A program made the translations under genes and the position numbers. Positions 1 through 10,439 of a DNA stretch of 64,000 nt are shown here, in pieces; positions within the stretch are counted from its first letter, which is position 1, and each line of letters begins with the position of its first letter. Origin of the DNA: Piezodorus guildinii (lineage: Eukaryota; Arthropoda; Insecta; Hemiptera; Pentatomidae). The notes below the pieces were generated by a model, which was not told the DNA's origin, searched no databases, and saw nothing but the letters and a program-made list of their open reading frames with translations. Location: assembly GCA_023052935.1 (NCBI GenBank), contig CM041297.1:50449917-50513916 (forward strand). The letters run 5' to 3'.

Positions 1-590
1 ACCATGCATTTTGCATCTTTTTTCGATTTTCTCGAAAACGGTTCCGACGATTCTGATTAAACTCGCTATATCGATGTAAAATTTAATAGGCTTAAACGTC
101 GTGTAGGTTTCATTTTGATTTAAATAGTCTGACAGGGCTTAAATGCCGATATTTTAAATGTTCTACCCCTAAAGTACCTTCAATTTTGTCGATTCTATAA
201 AAATAACTATATTATCTTGTTACCACTGATCAAAAACAGGTAAATATTTAAGTTGTGCGGATTTAAAAAACAACTAAAGGAGAAAACTGAAAAACAAAAT
301 TTAATGCAATTTTTTGATTGTATATGATATACGGTTGGAAAGCTAATTAATTATCTAATGCAGAAGAGCTTGTAAAAGTTAATAAAGAAGGATGAAAAGC
401 CAATAAAACTAACTGATTCTTTTAGATACAAATATAATAGATTTTTTAATAAAACACATGTTTCTATAGATATTTAATATAATTAATTCTTTAATGGTTT
501 CACTCATTTTATCCCTTAAAATTTTTGAAAATTCTTTAATCGATTTTAAAAACGGAGGTAGGTGAAAGTCGTGTGTTGCTCGCACCAGAT
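1..590 (+). repeat. R1 family repeat, 5'-truncated by window edge
   Basis: R1 is an unnamed family of about 0.9 kb. A complete copy begins with ACTTTCACTTACC next to a small TA-rich palindrome and ends with GGTAAGTGAAAGT followed by CGTGTGTTGCCCGCACCAGAT. The two ends therefore carry a 12-13 bp inverted repeat. This copy starts mid-element and runs to CACCAGAT at 590. It is followed directly by R2. Confidence 0.85.
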
Positions 591-595
591 TTTTA

Positions 596-1090
596 AAAGT
601 ATTTATGTAATACTTTTTTAAAATTAAAAATTGTTTTTTCTTTTTTTTTCTTTCACTTAACTCACTATACATGTAATAAACTAAATGAAGGAATATAAGT
701 TGCACGGCCCTGTATATTTAACTATTATTACCTCCCTCTTTCCCAATAACATTTGTACACAAGCTTATGGGCTTACAATAACTTAATATTAACTTTCTTT
801 TATTGCATAATAACTTTTCTAAAATCTTGCGCTTCCTAACGGTGTATTATACGTCTATGTTATTACTTTTATTTTAGGAATAATTTTTTCACCACTTGGT
901 TACAGAAAATTTATTTTTCCCATTTAAAGAGAAGCTAAATTGCAATGTATTTAACTAATAAACCTTCAGAAAATAATGTCCTAAATAATGGTTAAAAACG
1001 TATCAAAATCAGTCTTGTTGTTTAGAAGGAGTAGAACGCGGAAACAAAAATCGCGTTGTCATTTTATATATGTAGAGAATTTTTAATCCA
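596..1090 (+). repeat. R2 family repeat
   Basis: R2 is a second unnamed AT-rich family. It is recognised by a block around TTTCTAAAATCTTGCGCTTCC, a TTTATTTTTCCC block and an ATAAACCTTCAGAAA block. The same blocks in the same order recur at 3190-3683, 18200-18560, 19550-19940 and 19985-20265. R2 repeatedly abuts the CACCAGAT end of R1, so the two may form one composite unit. There is no coding potential. Confidence 0.7.
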
Positions 1091-1100
1091 AAATATTTTT

Positions 1101-2040
1101 AATATCAATTATTATTATAGATGAGTAAATATAATTATGAATGTAGTATTTGGAACAATCTCTTCTTTTTCTTTATATTTTTATTACTATACCATAAATA
1201 AAACTTGATTATAACGTTTACAGGTACTTTCTATGCCTCATCTTCAGATCATTAAAACATCATCTAAAATACAATTAAATATTATTAACAAAACTACATA
1301 AACAATAACAAATATTATCAACAATTTAGAATTCAATTATCAGAAAATAAACTTAATACCATTTATAAAATATATTGTAAAAACTGTCATAAAACTTATG
1401 TTAGGGAAACATCAAAAATGTTAAAGACTAGAATAAAATACAATTCAATATTATTAACAATAACAAATATTATCAGCAATTTAGAATTCAATTATAACTT
1501 TCATATTTAAAATCTGTTTCTAAAATAACTTAATTAAAATAGTACTTACTAATATTTCCACATTGCACTGTAATATTGTTCATATAATCATGATCTCTTA
1601 TTTATATATATATCATTTATATAAGAATCATTGCGTCAATTGTTGTTAAAAAAATATTCTCGATTTCAATATCACATAAAAAAAAAATGTTTTAGCATTT
1701 TTACTGCTAAATAAATGCATCTATGAAGCAGACTAAAGTAACCTTTCATCTAATTATATTCTTGTACTAGTTAATGTTTTTAAATATACACAACAAATTT
1801 TATCCATGTTAGAAATTAAATGTATATATATATTATTTATTTATTTTTTATTTTTGTTATATATTTTACCAATTAAAATCAGAAATTCAATTTATTAATT
1901 ATGTCTGCATAATTTTGATTTATTTTTTTTTTAATCTGTTGTGATTGACTGTATTTATTATATTTTTAGTTATATAGATTGACTCTAGTATCTTTCTATT
2001 TAAGGTTTTTTGTTCTGTATTAAGTATTTGTATATTTTCA
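1101..2040 (-). mobile_element. Penelope-like element relic, truncated duplicate
   Basis: This is the duplicate of 3694-4633. An inverted fragment of the element's own C-terminus can be read on the + strand at about 1352-1437: IYKIYC, then CxxC spacing, then TYVRET and KTRIK. This is the pattern of the GIY-YIG endonuclease domain that ends Penelope-like ORFs. The copy breaks at 2040, before the main coding remnant. Confidence 0.75.
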
Positions 2041-2390
2041 TATACATATCACCTTTTTACTATTTTCTCAAAAACGGTTCCGACGATTTTGTTTAAACTC
2101 GCTATATCGATGTAAAATTCAATAGGCTTTAATATAATGTAAGTTTCATTATGATTGAAATTGTCTGACAGGGCTTAAATGCCGATATTTTAATTTTTTC
2201 TTCCTCCAAAGTACCTTAGATTTTGTAGATTTTATAAAAATAACCATATTATCTTGTTACCACTGATGAGAAACAGGTAAATATATAAATTGAATGAATT
2301 CGATACCCAACTAAAGGAAAAAACTTTTTTTAATGCAATTTTTTGTTTTTGAAGATAAGAAAAGTAATATACATGTGTAATATACTGTTG
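2041..2390 (+). repeat. R1 internal fragment (duplication spacer)
   Basis: This is a diverged copy of the first 300 bases of the window (AAAACGGTTCCGACGAT, then CTCGCTATATCGATG, then GACAGGGCTTAAATGCC). It starts abruptly at the duplication breakpoint and stops near 2390, where a second R1 copy begins out of phase. Confidence 0.8.
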
Positions 2391-3184
2391 GAAATTTTCC
2401 AATTCCAGTCTTCAACGGAAATACACATTTTAGCGTCTCTTGAGTCCAAATAACAAAGTCCCGCAAAAAGGTCTGTGTTTGTGTGTGGTAACTCCCGGGC
2501 GAAAACTGAAATTTCATATTTAAGACAAATATACGCCCGAGACGATACAAAACCTTTTTTATCAAAATGAGCTTACCAGAAAAGCCACTTTATACCATGC
2601 ATTTTGCATCTTTTTTCGATTTTCTCGAAAACGGTTCCGACGATTCTGATTAAACTCGCTATATCGATGTAAAATTTAATAGGCTTAAACGTCGTGTAGG
2701 TTTCATTTTGATTTAAATAGTCTGACAGGGCTTAAATGCCGATATTTTAAATGTTCTACCCCTAAAGTACCTTCAATTTTGTCGATTCTATAAAAATAAC
2801 TATATTATCTTGTTACCACTGATCAAAAACAGGTAAATATTTAAGTTGTGCGAATTTAAAAAACAACATAAAGGAGAAAACTGAAAAACAAAATTTAATG
2901 CAATTTTTTGATTGTATATGATATACGGTTGGAAAGCTAATTAATTATCTAATGCAGAAGAGCTCGTAAAAGTTAATAAAGAAGGATGAAAAGCCAATAA
3001 AACTAACTGATTCTTTTAGATACAAATATAATAGATTTTTTAATAAAACACATGTTTCTATAGATATTTAATATAATTAATTCTTTAATGGTTTCACTCA
3101 TTTTATCCCTTAAAATTTTTGAAAATTCTTTAATCGATTTTAAAAACGGAGGTAAGTGAAAGTCGTGTGTTGCTCGCACCAGAT
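2391..3184 (+). repeat. R1 family repeat, nearly full length
   Basis: It runs from GAAATTTTCC plus the AATTCCAG block to CGCACCAGAT and lacks only the terminal ACTTTCACTTACC segment. The stretch at 2311-2565 on the minus strand can be translated as a peptide shared by several R1 copies (LGRIFVLNMKFQF, VIWTQETLK, FPLKTGI). Confidence 0.85.
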
Positions 3185-3189
3185 TTTTA

Positions 3190-3683
3190 AAAGTATTTAT
3201 GTAATACTTTTTTAAAATTAAAAATTGTTTTTTCTTTTTTTTTCTTTCACTTAACTCACTATACATGTAATAAACTAAATGAAGGAATATAAGTTGCACG
3301 GCCCTGTATGTTTAACTATTATTACCTCCCTCTTTCCCAATAACATTTGTACACAAGCTTATGGGCTTACAATAACTTAATATTAACTTTCTTTTATTGC
3401 ATAATAACTTTTCTAAAATCTTGCGCTTCCTAACGGTGTATTATACGTCTATGTTATTACTTTTATTTTAGGAATAATTTTTTCACCACTTGGTTACAGA
3501 AAATTTATTTTTCCCATTTAAAGAGAAGCTAAATTGCAATGTATTTAACTAATAAACCTTCAGAAAATAATGTCCTAAATAATGGTTAAAAACGTATCAA
3601 AATCAGTCTTGTTGTTTAGAAGGAGTAGAACGCGGAAACAAAAATCGCGTTGTCATTTTATATATGTAGAGAATTTTTAATCC
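3190..3683 (+). repeat. R2 family repeat (duplicate of 596-1090)
   Basis: Same blocks as the copy at 596-1090. It stops at the target duplication of the Penelope-like insertion that follows, so that element inserted into R2 or its flank. Confidence 0.7.
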
Positions 3684-3805
3684 AAAATATGTTAATATCA
3701 ATTATTATTATAGATGAGTAAATATAATTATGAATGTAGTATTTGGAACAATCTCTTCTTTTTCTTTATATTTTTATTACTATACCATAAATAAAACTTG
3801 ATTAT

Positions 3806-3840
3806 AACGTTTACAGGTACTTTCTATGCCTCATCTTCAG
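3806..3840 (-). ncRNA. Hammerhead-like cassette (degenerate)
   Basis: On the minus strand CTGAAGAT is followed by GAGG...CCT and then TAAACGTT. The GAAA box is mutated to TAAA. A related cassette on the + strand at 4914-4948 has GAAG in place of GAAA. Both lie in the terminal pieces of the Penelope-like element. They are probably inactive. Confidence 0.4.
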
Positions 3841-4512
3841 ATCATTAAAACATCATCTAAAATACAATTAAATATTATTAACAAAACTACATAAACAATA
3901 ACAAATATTATCAACAATTTAGAATTCAATTATCAGAAAATAAACTTAATACCATTTATAAAATATATTGTAAAAACTGTCATAAAACTTATGTTAGGGA
4001 AACATCAAAAATGTTAAAGACTAGAATAAAATACAATTCAATATTATTAACAATAACAAATATTATCAGCAATTTAGAATTCAATTATAACTTTCATATT
4101 TAAAATCTGTTTCTAAAATAACTTAATTAAAATAGTACTTACTAATATTTCCACATTGCACTGTAATATTGTTCATATAATCATGATCTCTTATTTATAT
4201 ATATATCATTTATATAAGAATCATTGCGTCAATTGTTGTTAAAAAAATATTCTCGATTTCAATATCATATAAAAAAAAAATGTTTTAGCATTTTTACTGC
4301 TAAATAAATGCATCTATGAAGCAGACTAAAGTAACCTTTCATCTAATTATATTCTTGTACTAGTTAATGTTTTTAAATATACACAACAAATTTTATCCAT
4401 GTTAGAAATTAAATGTATATATATATTATTTATTTATTTTTTATTTTTGTTATATATTTTACCAATTAAAATCAGAAATTCAATTTATTAATTATGTCTG
4501 CATAATTTTGAT

Positions 4513-4860
4513 TTATTTTTTTTTTAATCTGTTGTGATTGACTGTATTTATTATATTTTTAGTTATATAGATTGACTCTAGTATCTTTCTATTTAAGGTT
4601 TTTTGTTCTGTATTAAGTATTTGTATATTTTCAAAATTAAATTTATGTTTATTAGTTATACTATAGTTGGAGAGTGCTGTAAGATTTATATTTTTAATAT
4701 TTTTGCAATTGGAAATGTGCTGTTTTATTCAAGTCTTTAACATTTTTGATCTTTCCCTAATATAGGTTTTATGACAGTTTTTACAATCTATTTTATAAAT
4801 GGTATTAAGTTTATTTTCTGATAATTGAATTCTAAATTGTTGATAATATTTTTTATTGTT
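4513..4860 (-). pseudogene. Penelope-like ORF remnant, GIY-YIG endonuclease C-terminus
   Basis: The minus strand reads through about 115 codons with one internal stop (TGA at 4729-4731) and ends at TAA (4513-4515). In order it shows TIYKIDC, a CxxC pair, KTYIRE, KMLKT, stop, IKQHISNC, then LSNYSITNKHKFNFENIQIL and RKILESIYI. This is the layout of the GIY-YIG nuclease and tail of Penelope-like elements: the IYxI strand, zinc-type CxxC, a Y-I/V-x-E-T-like strand (here ERS in place of ET), and a C-terminal E-S-x-x-I helix. The reverse transcriptase part is absent. The endonuclease would nick target DNA for reverse transcription; this copy is dead. Confidence 0.8.
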
Positions 4861-5040
4861 TATGTAGTTTTGTTTATAATATTGAATTGTATTTTAGATG
4901 ATTTTTTAATAATCTGAAGATGAGGCATAGAAAGTACCTCGAAGCGTTATAATCAAGTTTTATTTATGGTATAATAAATAAAAATATAAATAAAGAGAAG
5001 AGATTGTTCCAACTATTACATTCATAATCAAAAATATGTT

Positions 5041-5564
5041 TCCAACAAAACTGAACATAATTTATTTGTCTTAGGGGAAATCCCCCATGCAATTGTCATT
5101 TTTTCATTGTTTGTAATACAAAATTGTCTTGATATAGTCATATAACTGAGGATATTATTGTAAAAATTATAATACAAGATGTGCACTAATGTAAATACAA
5201 TTAAAATAAAATTAAGAGCCAAAAAAAAGCTCAATAAAGTTTGAATAAAAAATTATTAAGAAAATTAATATATATTTGTGTTCAAGAGACATTTGCTTCT
5301 GTCATTGATTTTAAAATGAAAATAAACCTTAACAGGTATTTTCTGACAATAATAATACATATATACACAGTATTTTGCTCCATATAAACAACAAAAAATA
5401 AATACAGAATGATACAAAATTAGTTTTGATTAATGTACAATAAAATTCAACAGTCAAAGTAAAGATAGGAGTGCTAGAGTTGAAGAAATATGTAAATTAA
5501 ATATACATAAATTGTAGAGCCAACATTAACTTTCTATAATAAAGGATCTTATTCTCAAAATGTT
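5041..5564. other. AT-rich intergenic, no feature seen
   Basis: This is low-complexity AT-rich sequence between the Penelope-like insertion and the RTE insertion. One weak open frame on the minus strand (5028-5234) has no recognisable motif and overlaps the mobile-element boundary. I see no gene or RNA here. Confidence 0.5.
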
Positions 5565-5581
5565 TGTTATATATAAATATA

Positions 5582-6227
5582 ATAATAATAATAATAATAA
5601 TAGGCTTAGCGAACCCGAAGGTTCGATGCCGATACCACCAAATTCCGCCTACACAGACTCGTCCAGTGTTCACCATTCAAGCCCAAGCCCCCGAGATCAG
5701 CCTTAACGCAATCCTCCCATCTCCGCTTCGGCCTACCTTTCGGACGCCTACCAGTCGGATCAGCAAACACCAACTTTCTCGGAATCCGCTCGTCATCGAG
5801 CCCAACAACTTTACTCGCCCATTTGAGTCTCCGCGATGCAATCAGCTCAATTATATTCACAGGATACAAGTTCCGCAATTCCGCGTTGTGCAACCTTCTA
5901 AACTCCCCAGTGGCCTCATCTCTCTTTGGATCAAATATTTTACGCAATATCTTATTTTTGAAAACCTTAAGCCGTTGTTCATCCTTCAAAGTAAGCGGCC
6001 ACGTTTCACATCCGTAAAGAACCGTTGGAAGAATAATAGTTTTATAAATTCTAATCTTTAAGTTTTTAGATAGAAGCCGCGAACTAAGTAACTTAGCAAC
6101 TGAATAATAACACGCATTTCCCACCTTTAACCGGGACTTTATTTCTTCCTGGATTTCATTTTTTCTAGTTATAATTGAACCTAAATACTTGAATTTCTCT
6201 ACGTGTTCAAAAGTATGACCTGATACA
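5582..6227 (-). mobile_element. RTE-clade non-LTR retrotransposon, 5'-truncated
   Basis: The insertion is flanked by a 16-17 bp direct repeat TGTTATATATAAATATA (5565-5581 and 6228-6244). In the minus orientation it ends in a short (ATT)n tail at 5581-5602. RTE-type elements characteristically end in short tandem repeats rather than poly(A). Only the C-terminal part of the ORF and a very short 3' end remain. Confidence 0.85.
5606..6226 (-). pseudogene. RTE-type reverse transcriptase ORF, C-terminal fragment
   Basis: An open frame of 172 codons is seen from 6124, and homology extends upstream to 6226 (HVEKFKYLGS, then EIKSRLKVGN). Landmarks are FKYLGS, RIYKTIILPTVLYGCETW, QRLKVFKNKILRKIF, SRRLKWASKVV and RPKGRPKRRWEDCV. 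This is the conserved tail behind the RT domain of RTE elements, often annotated as endonuclease-reverse transcriptase. The catalytic RT motifs and the endonuclease are missing because of 5' truncation, so the fragment has no enzymatic role. The frame is nearly intact, suggesting a fairly young insertion. Confidence 0.85.
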
Positions 6228-6244
6228 TGTTATATATAAATATA

Positions 6245-7488
6245 TATTTCTTAAATTTTCAGTACTGAATGTGGAAAATAATTTGGTGGTTTGTAAACTA
6301 TTGAAATTTTGGATGTGAAGTAGGTAATACTGTCTATAATCACATTTTCAAAGATCTTCCGGTAATTTGTAATTGCATAAAGTGCACTGGTTTTGCGGTT
6401 TAGTTAAATGTGTTTGGTTATTGACTGTTATTTTGATAATATTTATTTGGAGTAAGGAGTTAAGCCTAAGCCAGTGTTTTGTTGAATTTGAAATCGCTTC
6501 GGCGCATAGTGGAAAATATGACCGATTAAGGTGGACAAAATTCTGAAACGTCCATATTTAACTTTTGGGGTCCTGGAATACGGAAAAAATATAAAAAAAG
6601 TTATAAGAAAAATTACTAAAACTAATTAATTTTTTGACACGATTGGTGAGCGCACTGTGGTCAAAAATCAAATTTATTTGCTAAAATCTAAAACTTCCCT
6701 ACATTTTACGTTTGAAGTCCCAGAATAGGGGAAAGATAATACAAAAAATCTAATTATGGCTCGGAATGGATTAAATCAGCTGAAAGATGTATATTAAATC
6801 ATTTAAGAAACTCTTCAAATTATAGATTGTACAAAATTTGATTCGGAGTGTTGTGTCTGCAAAAAATATGTATCACCCAAAAAGCAAAAAATCGTAAAAA
6901 TTCTTTGCAACATTTAAAGACTAGAAGGATTGATGAAACAAACCCTTGGGGTAACTTGGGGGTTATATAGTTTTTCGTTATTGAATAGGGGCATACATTT
7001 ACAAAGTACTAAATTAACTCTACAGGTAGATTGCAATTTATATTCAATAACGAGTGTGGAAATATAATGTCTTACCTGTCTCAGCAATGTCTATTGTTAA
7101 ATAAAAGCAAAAATACATTGCGGTACACATACCTTGAACCTTATAAATTATAATTCACTCATTTATACTATTTATTTGTAATCACGGTATGGCGAGAAAT
7201 ATTAGTATAAAGCGTCTTATCAACTAATCATAATAAGTTCAAAAATTTCACACTTTTGATTTGACTTTTGTCTACCTAAATTTGTGATTTTGCCCAGTTT
7301 GCGGCGGTACAATTACTAACTGAATACAATTCCTTAAATGTTTATTTTCACTATATATATATATATATAAAATATTTTCAACTGTAACTTTATTTGGATG
7401 TTATTAAATTGAATTTAACAAAGGAGATTTTTTTTTTCTTTTTAAAGAAAATGTTATTTGAATTCAAAACGATCTATTAGATATTTTT
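6245..7488. other. Intergenic, no gene seen
   Basis: About 1.2 kb of AT-rich sequence without an open frame over about 60 codons and without a repeat family I could match elsewhere in the window. A short (TA)n run lies near 7355-7370. Confidence 0.5.
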
Positions 7489-8343
7489 ACTTTCACTTAC
7501 CTATAAATGAAATATATAGTCAGCGAAGTATTTCGATCGTGAAAATTTTCGAATTCCAGTTTTCGATGGAAATACACGTTTTAGGGTCTCCTGAGTCCAA
7601 ATAACCAAGTACCACAAAAAGGTCTGTGTATGTGTGGTAAGTCTAGCGCAAAAACGAAAAGACTTACGAAAATGAAATTTCATATTTAAGACAACTATAC
7701 GCCCGAAATGCTAAAGCAACTTTTTCATCAAAATCAGCTAACCAGAAGAGCCACTTTATACCATGCATTTTGCATTTTTTTACGAGTTTCTCAAAAACTG
7801 TTCCAACGGCTTTGATTAAACTGTATACATCGATGTAAAATGTGATGGGATTTAATGTGATGTAGGTTTTCATTCTGATTGAGTCTGATGGGGCATAAAT
7901 GCCTATTTTTTAAAATTTTCTTCCTCTAAACTACCTTTAATTTTGTAGATATTATAAAAATAACCATCTTGTTAACATTGATAAAACACCGGTGAATATA
8001 TAAGTTGAACGAATTCGATATTCAACTAAAGGAGAAAACTGAGAAAAAAAAATTTGCTTAATGCAATTTTTTATTTTGAATATAATAACAATATAGATGA
8101 ATAATATACCGTCGAAAAGCTAAAGGTTTAAAAAAAAAAAGTATTATCTAATACACAAACTTGTAAAATTTAATAAAGAGTAATGAAATCCAATAAAACT
8201 AACTGATTATTTTAGATAATAATATAATCGATTTTTTAATTAAACATATTTTTCTATAGAAATTTAATTTAATTAATTCTTTATTAGTTTTGTCTCTGTA
8301 ATCTTACTTCATTTGAAAATTCTTTAATCGATTTTAAAAACGG
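7489..8343 (+). repeat. R1 family repeat, 3' end missing
   Basis: It begins with the family terminus ACTTTCACTTACC plus the TA-rich palindrome and follows the R1 order to TTTTAAAAACGGA. The terminal GTAAGTGAAAGT...CACCAGAT segment is lost. Flanking sequence at both ends is unrelated to other copies. Confidence 0.85.
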
Positions 8344-8349
8344 ATATTT

Positions 8350-8870
8350 TTTTATTGTTAACAGAAGAGCAAGGTGACTATATATAAACAATATTGTGAA
8401 GCTAGATAAGGGAGGCACATGTAACTAGGAGCTATGAGACTATAGAGGTGACCAGGGAGGGAAATCGATGGGCGAGCCTTTGCCCGCGCTAGTATGTAAT
8501 TTAATTTTGTTATTATCAAAGACTTAGTTAACTGTCCCATAATAGCTAATAATCATTCCCCTTCACACCTCACAGCTCCCGCGCTGCCCTCTGTGTCTAT
8601 TCTCTCTTTTCGGTTTGTATTATTGTTTATATTATTTATTAATTAATCAATATTATTTTGAATTCATTTAATTCAATTAATGGTGGTGTAAAAAGATATA
8701 AATATAGTATTCTTGGACCATCTTATTAATTTTTAGAGCGTCATTCTCATTCACAGTGGAGAAAACGAGAAAAAAATTCAATTTTAAGTTAGAATTTAGA
8801 CTGCAGAACATTCTATGACAACTGAATTTTTTTTTTATTATCACACATAAAATTTTCTCATTATTTCCAG
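8350..8870. other. Intergenic patch
   Basis: This holds a moderately GC-richer patch (about 8380-8610) with no recognised motif, followed by AT-rich DNA. The minus open frame at 8358-8540 shows no family feature. Confidence 0.4.
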
Positions 8871-9223
8871 TACTACAGTCATGGTCATAGAAATTGCATG
8901 ATTTTTTGTTGTTTTATAGATTAGTAAATTTTCTACAAAATGAAAAAAAATGATCATTGAAATTGGTTAAGAACTAGCAGAAATATAGCATTTTGAAATT
9001 AGCAGTGGTGATACGCTATTTTCCTTTGAATTATTTATTGCTTTTCATATTATTCAATTGCCTATCTACAGCTTTATAAACAGTTATACCCTAATAATTT
9101 TATTTGGAAACAATAAACCATTGTGTAATGATTTGCATCTTTTTTTTTGTTTTTTGTTTTAGTCTACTTATTTATAATCATAAGCTTAGTGAAATAAAAA
9201 AAACAAAAAATAACTTTTCTTAG

Positions 9224-9653
9224 TATCAATTATTATTATAGAAGAGTAAATATAATTATGAATGTAGTAGTTGGAACTATATCTTCTCTTTCTATAAATT
9301 TTATTTATCATACCATAAATAAAACTTGATTATAACGTTTCGAGGTACTTTAGTCTGCTTCATAGATGCAATTATTTAGCAATAAAATGTTTAAACAATT
9401 TTTATGTGATAGTGAAATAGAGAACATTTTTAACAACAATCGACGAAATGATTCGTATATAGGTGCTATGTGTAAATAATAGTGCATGATTATATGACTA
9501 ATATTATAATATAATATGGAAATATTAATGATTTTTTAATAATCTGAAGATGAGGCATAGAGAGTACCTCGAAACGTTATAATCAAGTTTTATTTATGGT
9601 ATAATAAATAAAAATAAATGAAAAAGAGAAGAGATTGACTAATGAGATTGAAA
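9224..9653 (+). mobile_element. Penelope-like foldback insertion
   Basis: It is flanked by the 12 bp direct repeat AACTTTTCTTAG (9212-9223 and 9654-9665). The right part (about 9530-9645) is the terminal region in sense orientation. The left part (9230-9345) is the same region inverted. The middle matches the 3' non-coding part of the element at 3694-5030. No coding sequence remains. It is the same family as the insertions at 3694-5030 and 33849-34278. Confidence 0.82.
9544..9578 (+). ncRNA. Hammerhead-like cassette
   Basis: CTGAAGA, then T, then GAGG paired to CCTC across an 11 base loop, then GAAACGTT. The two boxes match the hammerhead core (CUGANGA and GAAA) except for one extra T before stem II. 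Penelope-like terminal repeats are known to carry hammerheads. No cleavage site or stem I was verified. Confidence 0.5.
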
Positions 9654-9884
9654 AACTTTTCTTAGTTTTTGGTTAGCAGTTTTAACTACTAACAGAATAA
9701 AATATGAAATTATGTCGATTTTTAAGCGTTTTTTCATCACAAAAATCAACATTGTGAGGTTAAATGAAGTGGAAGAATCTTCACGGGAAATAGCGGGGAC
9801 AAATTTCTATGGTCATAGTCTTGAAAATTAATATAATTCCCTTTATAAGACAATTTAAATTTATATATTTTTTCACTGATTTTT

Positions 9885-10192
9885 ATGTGTCGACAGCCCC
9901 TTGGTACGTAAACAACAAAACCTACACACTCTATTCTCGTTTTCATAGCAAACTTAAAGGACATGACATTAATATTAACAATATGTCAAAAGCTGAAATG
10001 GCAGTCAGAAGAAGGCTAAAGAGAAGCTGGATGAGAGACCTCCTCTGCTAAATTAAAGCCTAGGAAGAGGTGCTACTGGGCACTTTCCTTCTCCATGATC
10101 TCACTTTTTATACGGCACGTTTGGTGATTGTCATATAGCTGCTGACAGGTGTGAATAAAACATATAAAGACAAAAAAAAAAAAAAAAAAAAA
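9885..10192 (+). mobile_element. Jockey-clade 3' end with poly(A)
   Basis: Frame 9885-10051 encodes the C-terminal tail of a Jockey-type ORF2 (APWYVNNKTY, then RFHSKLKGHD, then RRRLKRSWMRDLL and stop). It is closely similar to the end of the full element at 28284 (RRRLKRSWMRDLLA). A 3' UTR follows with GTGAATAAAA and a 21 base poly(A) at 10172-10192. The middle of the tail is shortened relative to the full element. It is a dead 5'-truncated copy. Confidence 0.8.
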
Positions 10193-10329
10193 TGGAATGT
10201 CTGGTTGTAATAAGCTTAAAGAAATGAAAAACATTTATTTATCTCTTTATCTAATTATCCATAACCTAAAAACCTTTTCAAATTTTTCCAGCACAATTGA
10301 TATATTTTCTAATTTAAATTTAGTCTTAT

Positions 10330-10435
10330 GCTTGATAATCCTTTGGCTTCTGAAAAGAAGACGGCCTCTAGACCTTCTAGTTAAGAATATTTTTAGAGTT
10401 CTTATTCTTCTGAGCCCTAATTAACAAATTCTACA
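10330..10435 (+). pseudogene. Fragment of a second Jockey-type ORF2 C-terminus
   Basis: The short frame ends in RRRPLDLLVKNIFRVLILL. The DNA matches 29440-29520 (GACCTTCTAGTT, then GAATATTTTTAGAGT). It is the extreme 3' coding end and UTR of the Jockey subfamily seen at 11940, 29135 and 44090. Confidence 0.55.
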
Positions 10436-10439
10436 AAAT

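Larger units (their letters stand above)
1..2040 (+). repeat. Left copy of a 2.6 kb tandem duplication
   Basis: Bases 1-2040 recur at 2594-4633 with only about seven or eight differences (single substitutions plus one- to two-base indels), about 99.6 % identity by eye. The period is 2593-2594 bp. The left copy is cut by the window edge and ends inside a Penelope-like element. The right copy contains the whole element with its target duplication. A 553 bp spacer (2041-2593) of R1-type repeat lies between them. It is either a very recent tandem duplication or an assembly artefact. Confidence 0.93.
2594..4633 (+). repeat. Right copy of the tandem duplication
   Basis: This matches 1-2040 almost base for base. 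The copies diverge immediately after 4633: here the sequence continues into the coding remnant of the Penelope-like element, whereas the left copy jumps to R1 sequence. The duplication breakpoint therefore lies inside the mobile element. Confidence 0.93.
3694..5030 (-). mobile_element. Penelope-like element, 5'-truncated with inverted terminal fragment
   Basis: The insertion is bounded by the 10 bp direct repeat AAAATATGTT (3684-3693 and 5031-5040). Read on the minus strand it contains: an inverted piece of the terminal region (about 4725-5030), the C-terminal coding remnant with a GIY-YIG endonuclease domain (4513-4860), an AT-rich 3' region, and a sense terminal region at 3694-4025. The inverted terminal pieces make a foldback with about 300 bp arms. 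Each terminal piece holds a CTGAAGAT...GTT cassette like a hammerhead ribozyme core. Inverted or truncated terminal repeats are known for Penelope-like elements, and the endonuclease remnant supports the assignment. Confidence 0.8.
8878..9822. mobile_element. R3 family, possible Tc1-like inverted-repeat element split by a PLE
   Basis: GTCATGGTCATAGAAATTGC near 8878 is inverted at about 9800-9822 (CAAATTTCTATGGTCATAG), suggesting terminal inverted repeats of a Tc1/mariner-like non-autonomous element. The left half (AATTGGTTAAGAACTAGCAG, then AACAATAAACCAT) also occurs at 34350-34600 and 47740-47965, which defines family R3. A Penelope-like foldback (9224-9653) interrupts it. No transposase frame is seen. 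Confidence 0.4.

Noticed and set aside
409..705. 98-codon minus frame repeated exactly at 3003-3299
   Set aside because: It is duplicated only because of the tandem duplication. It spans the R1-R2 junction, is lysine-rich AT-driven sequence and has no motif.
5564..6061. 165-codon + strand frame with proline-rich sequence
   Set aside because: It is antisense to the RTE ORF remnant on the minus strand, which has clear family motifs, and it starts inside an (AAT)n run.
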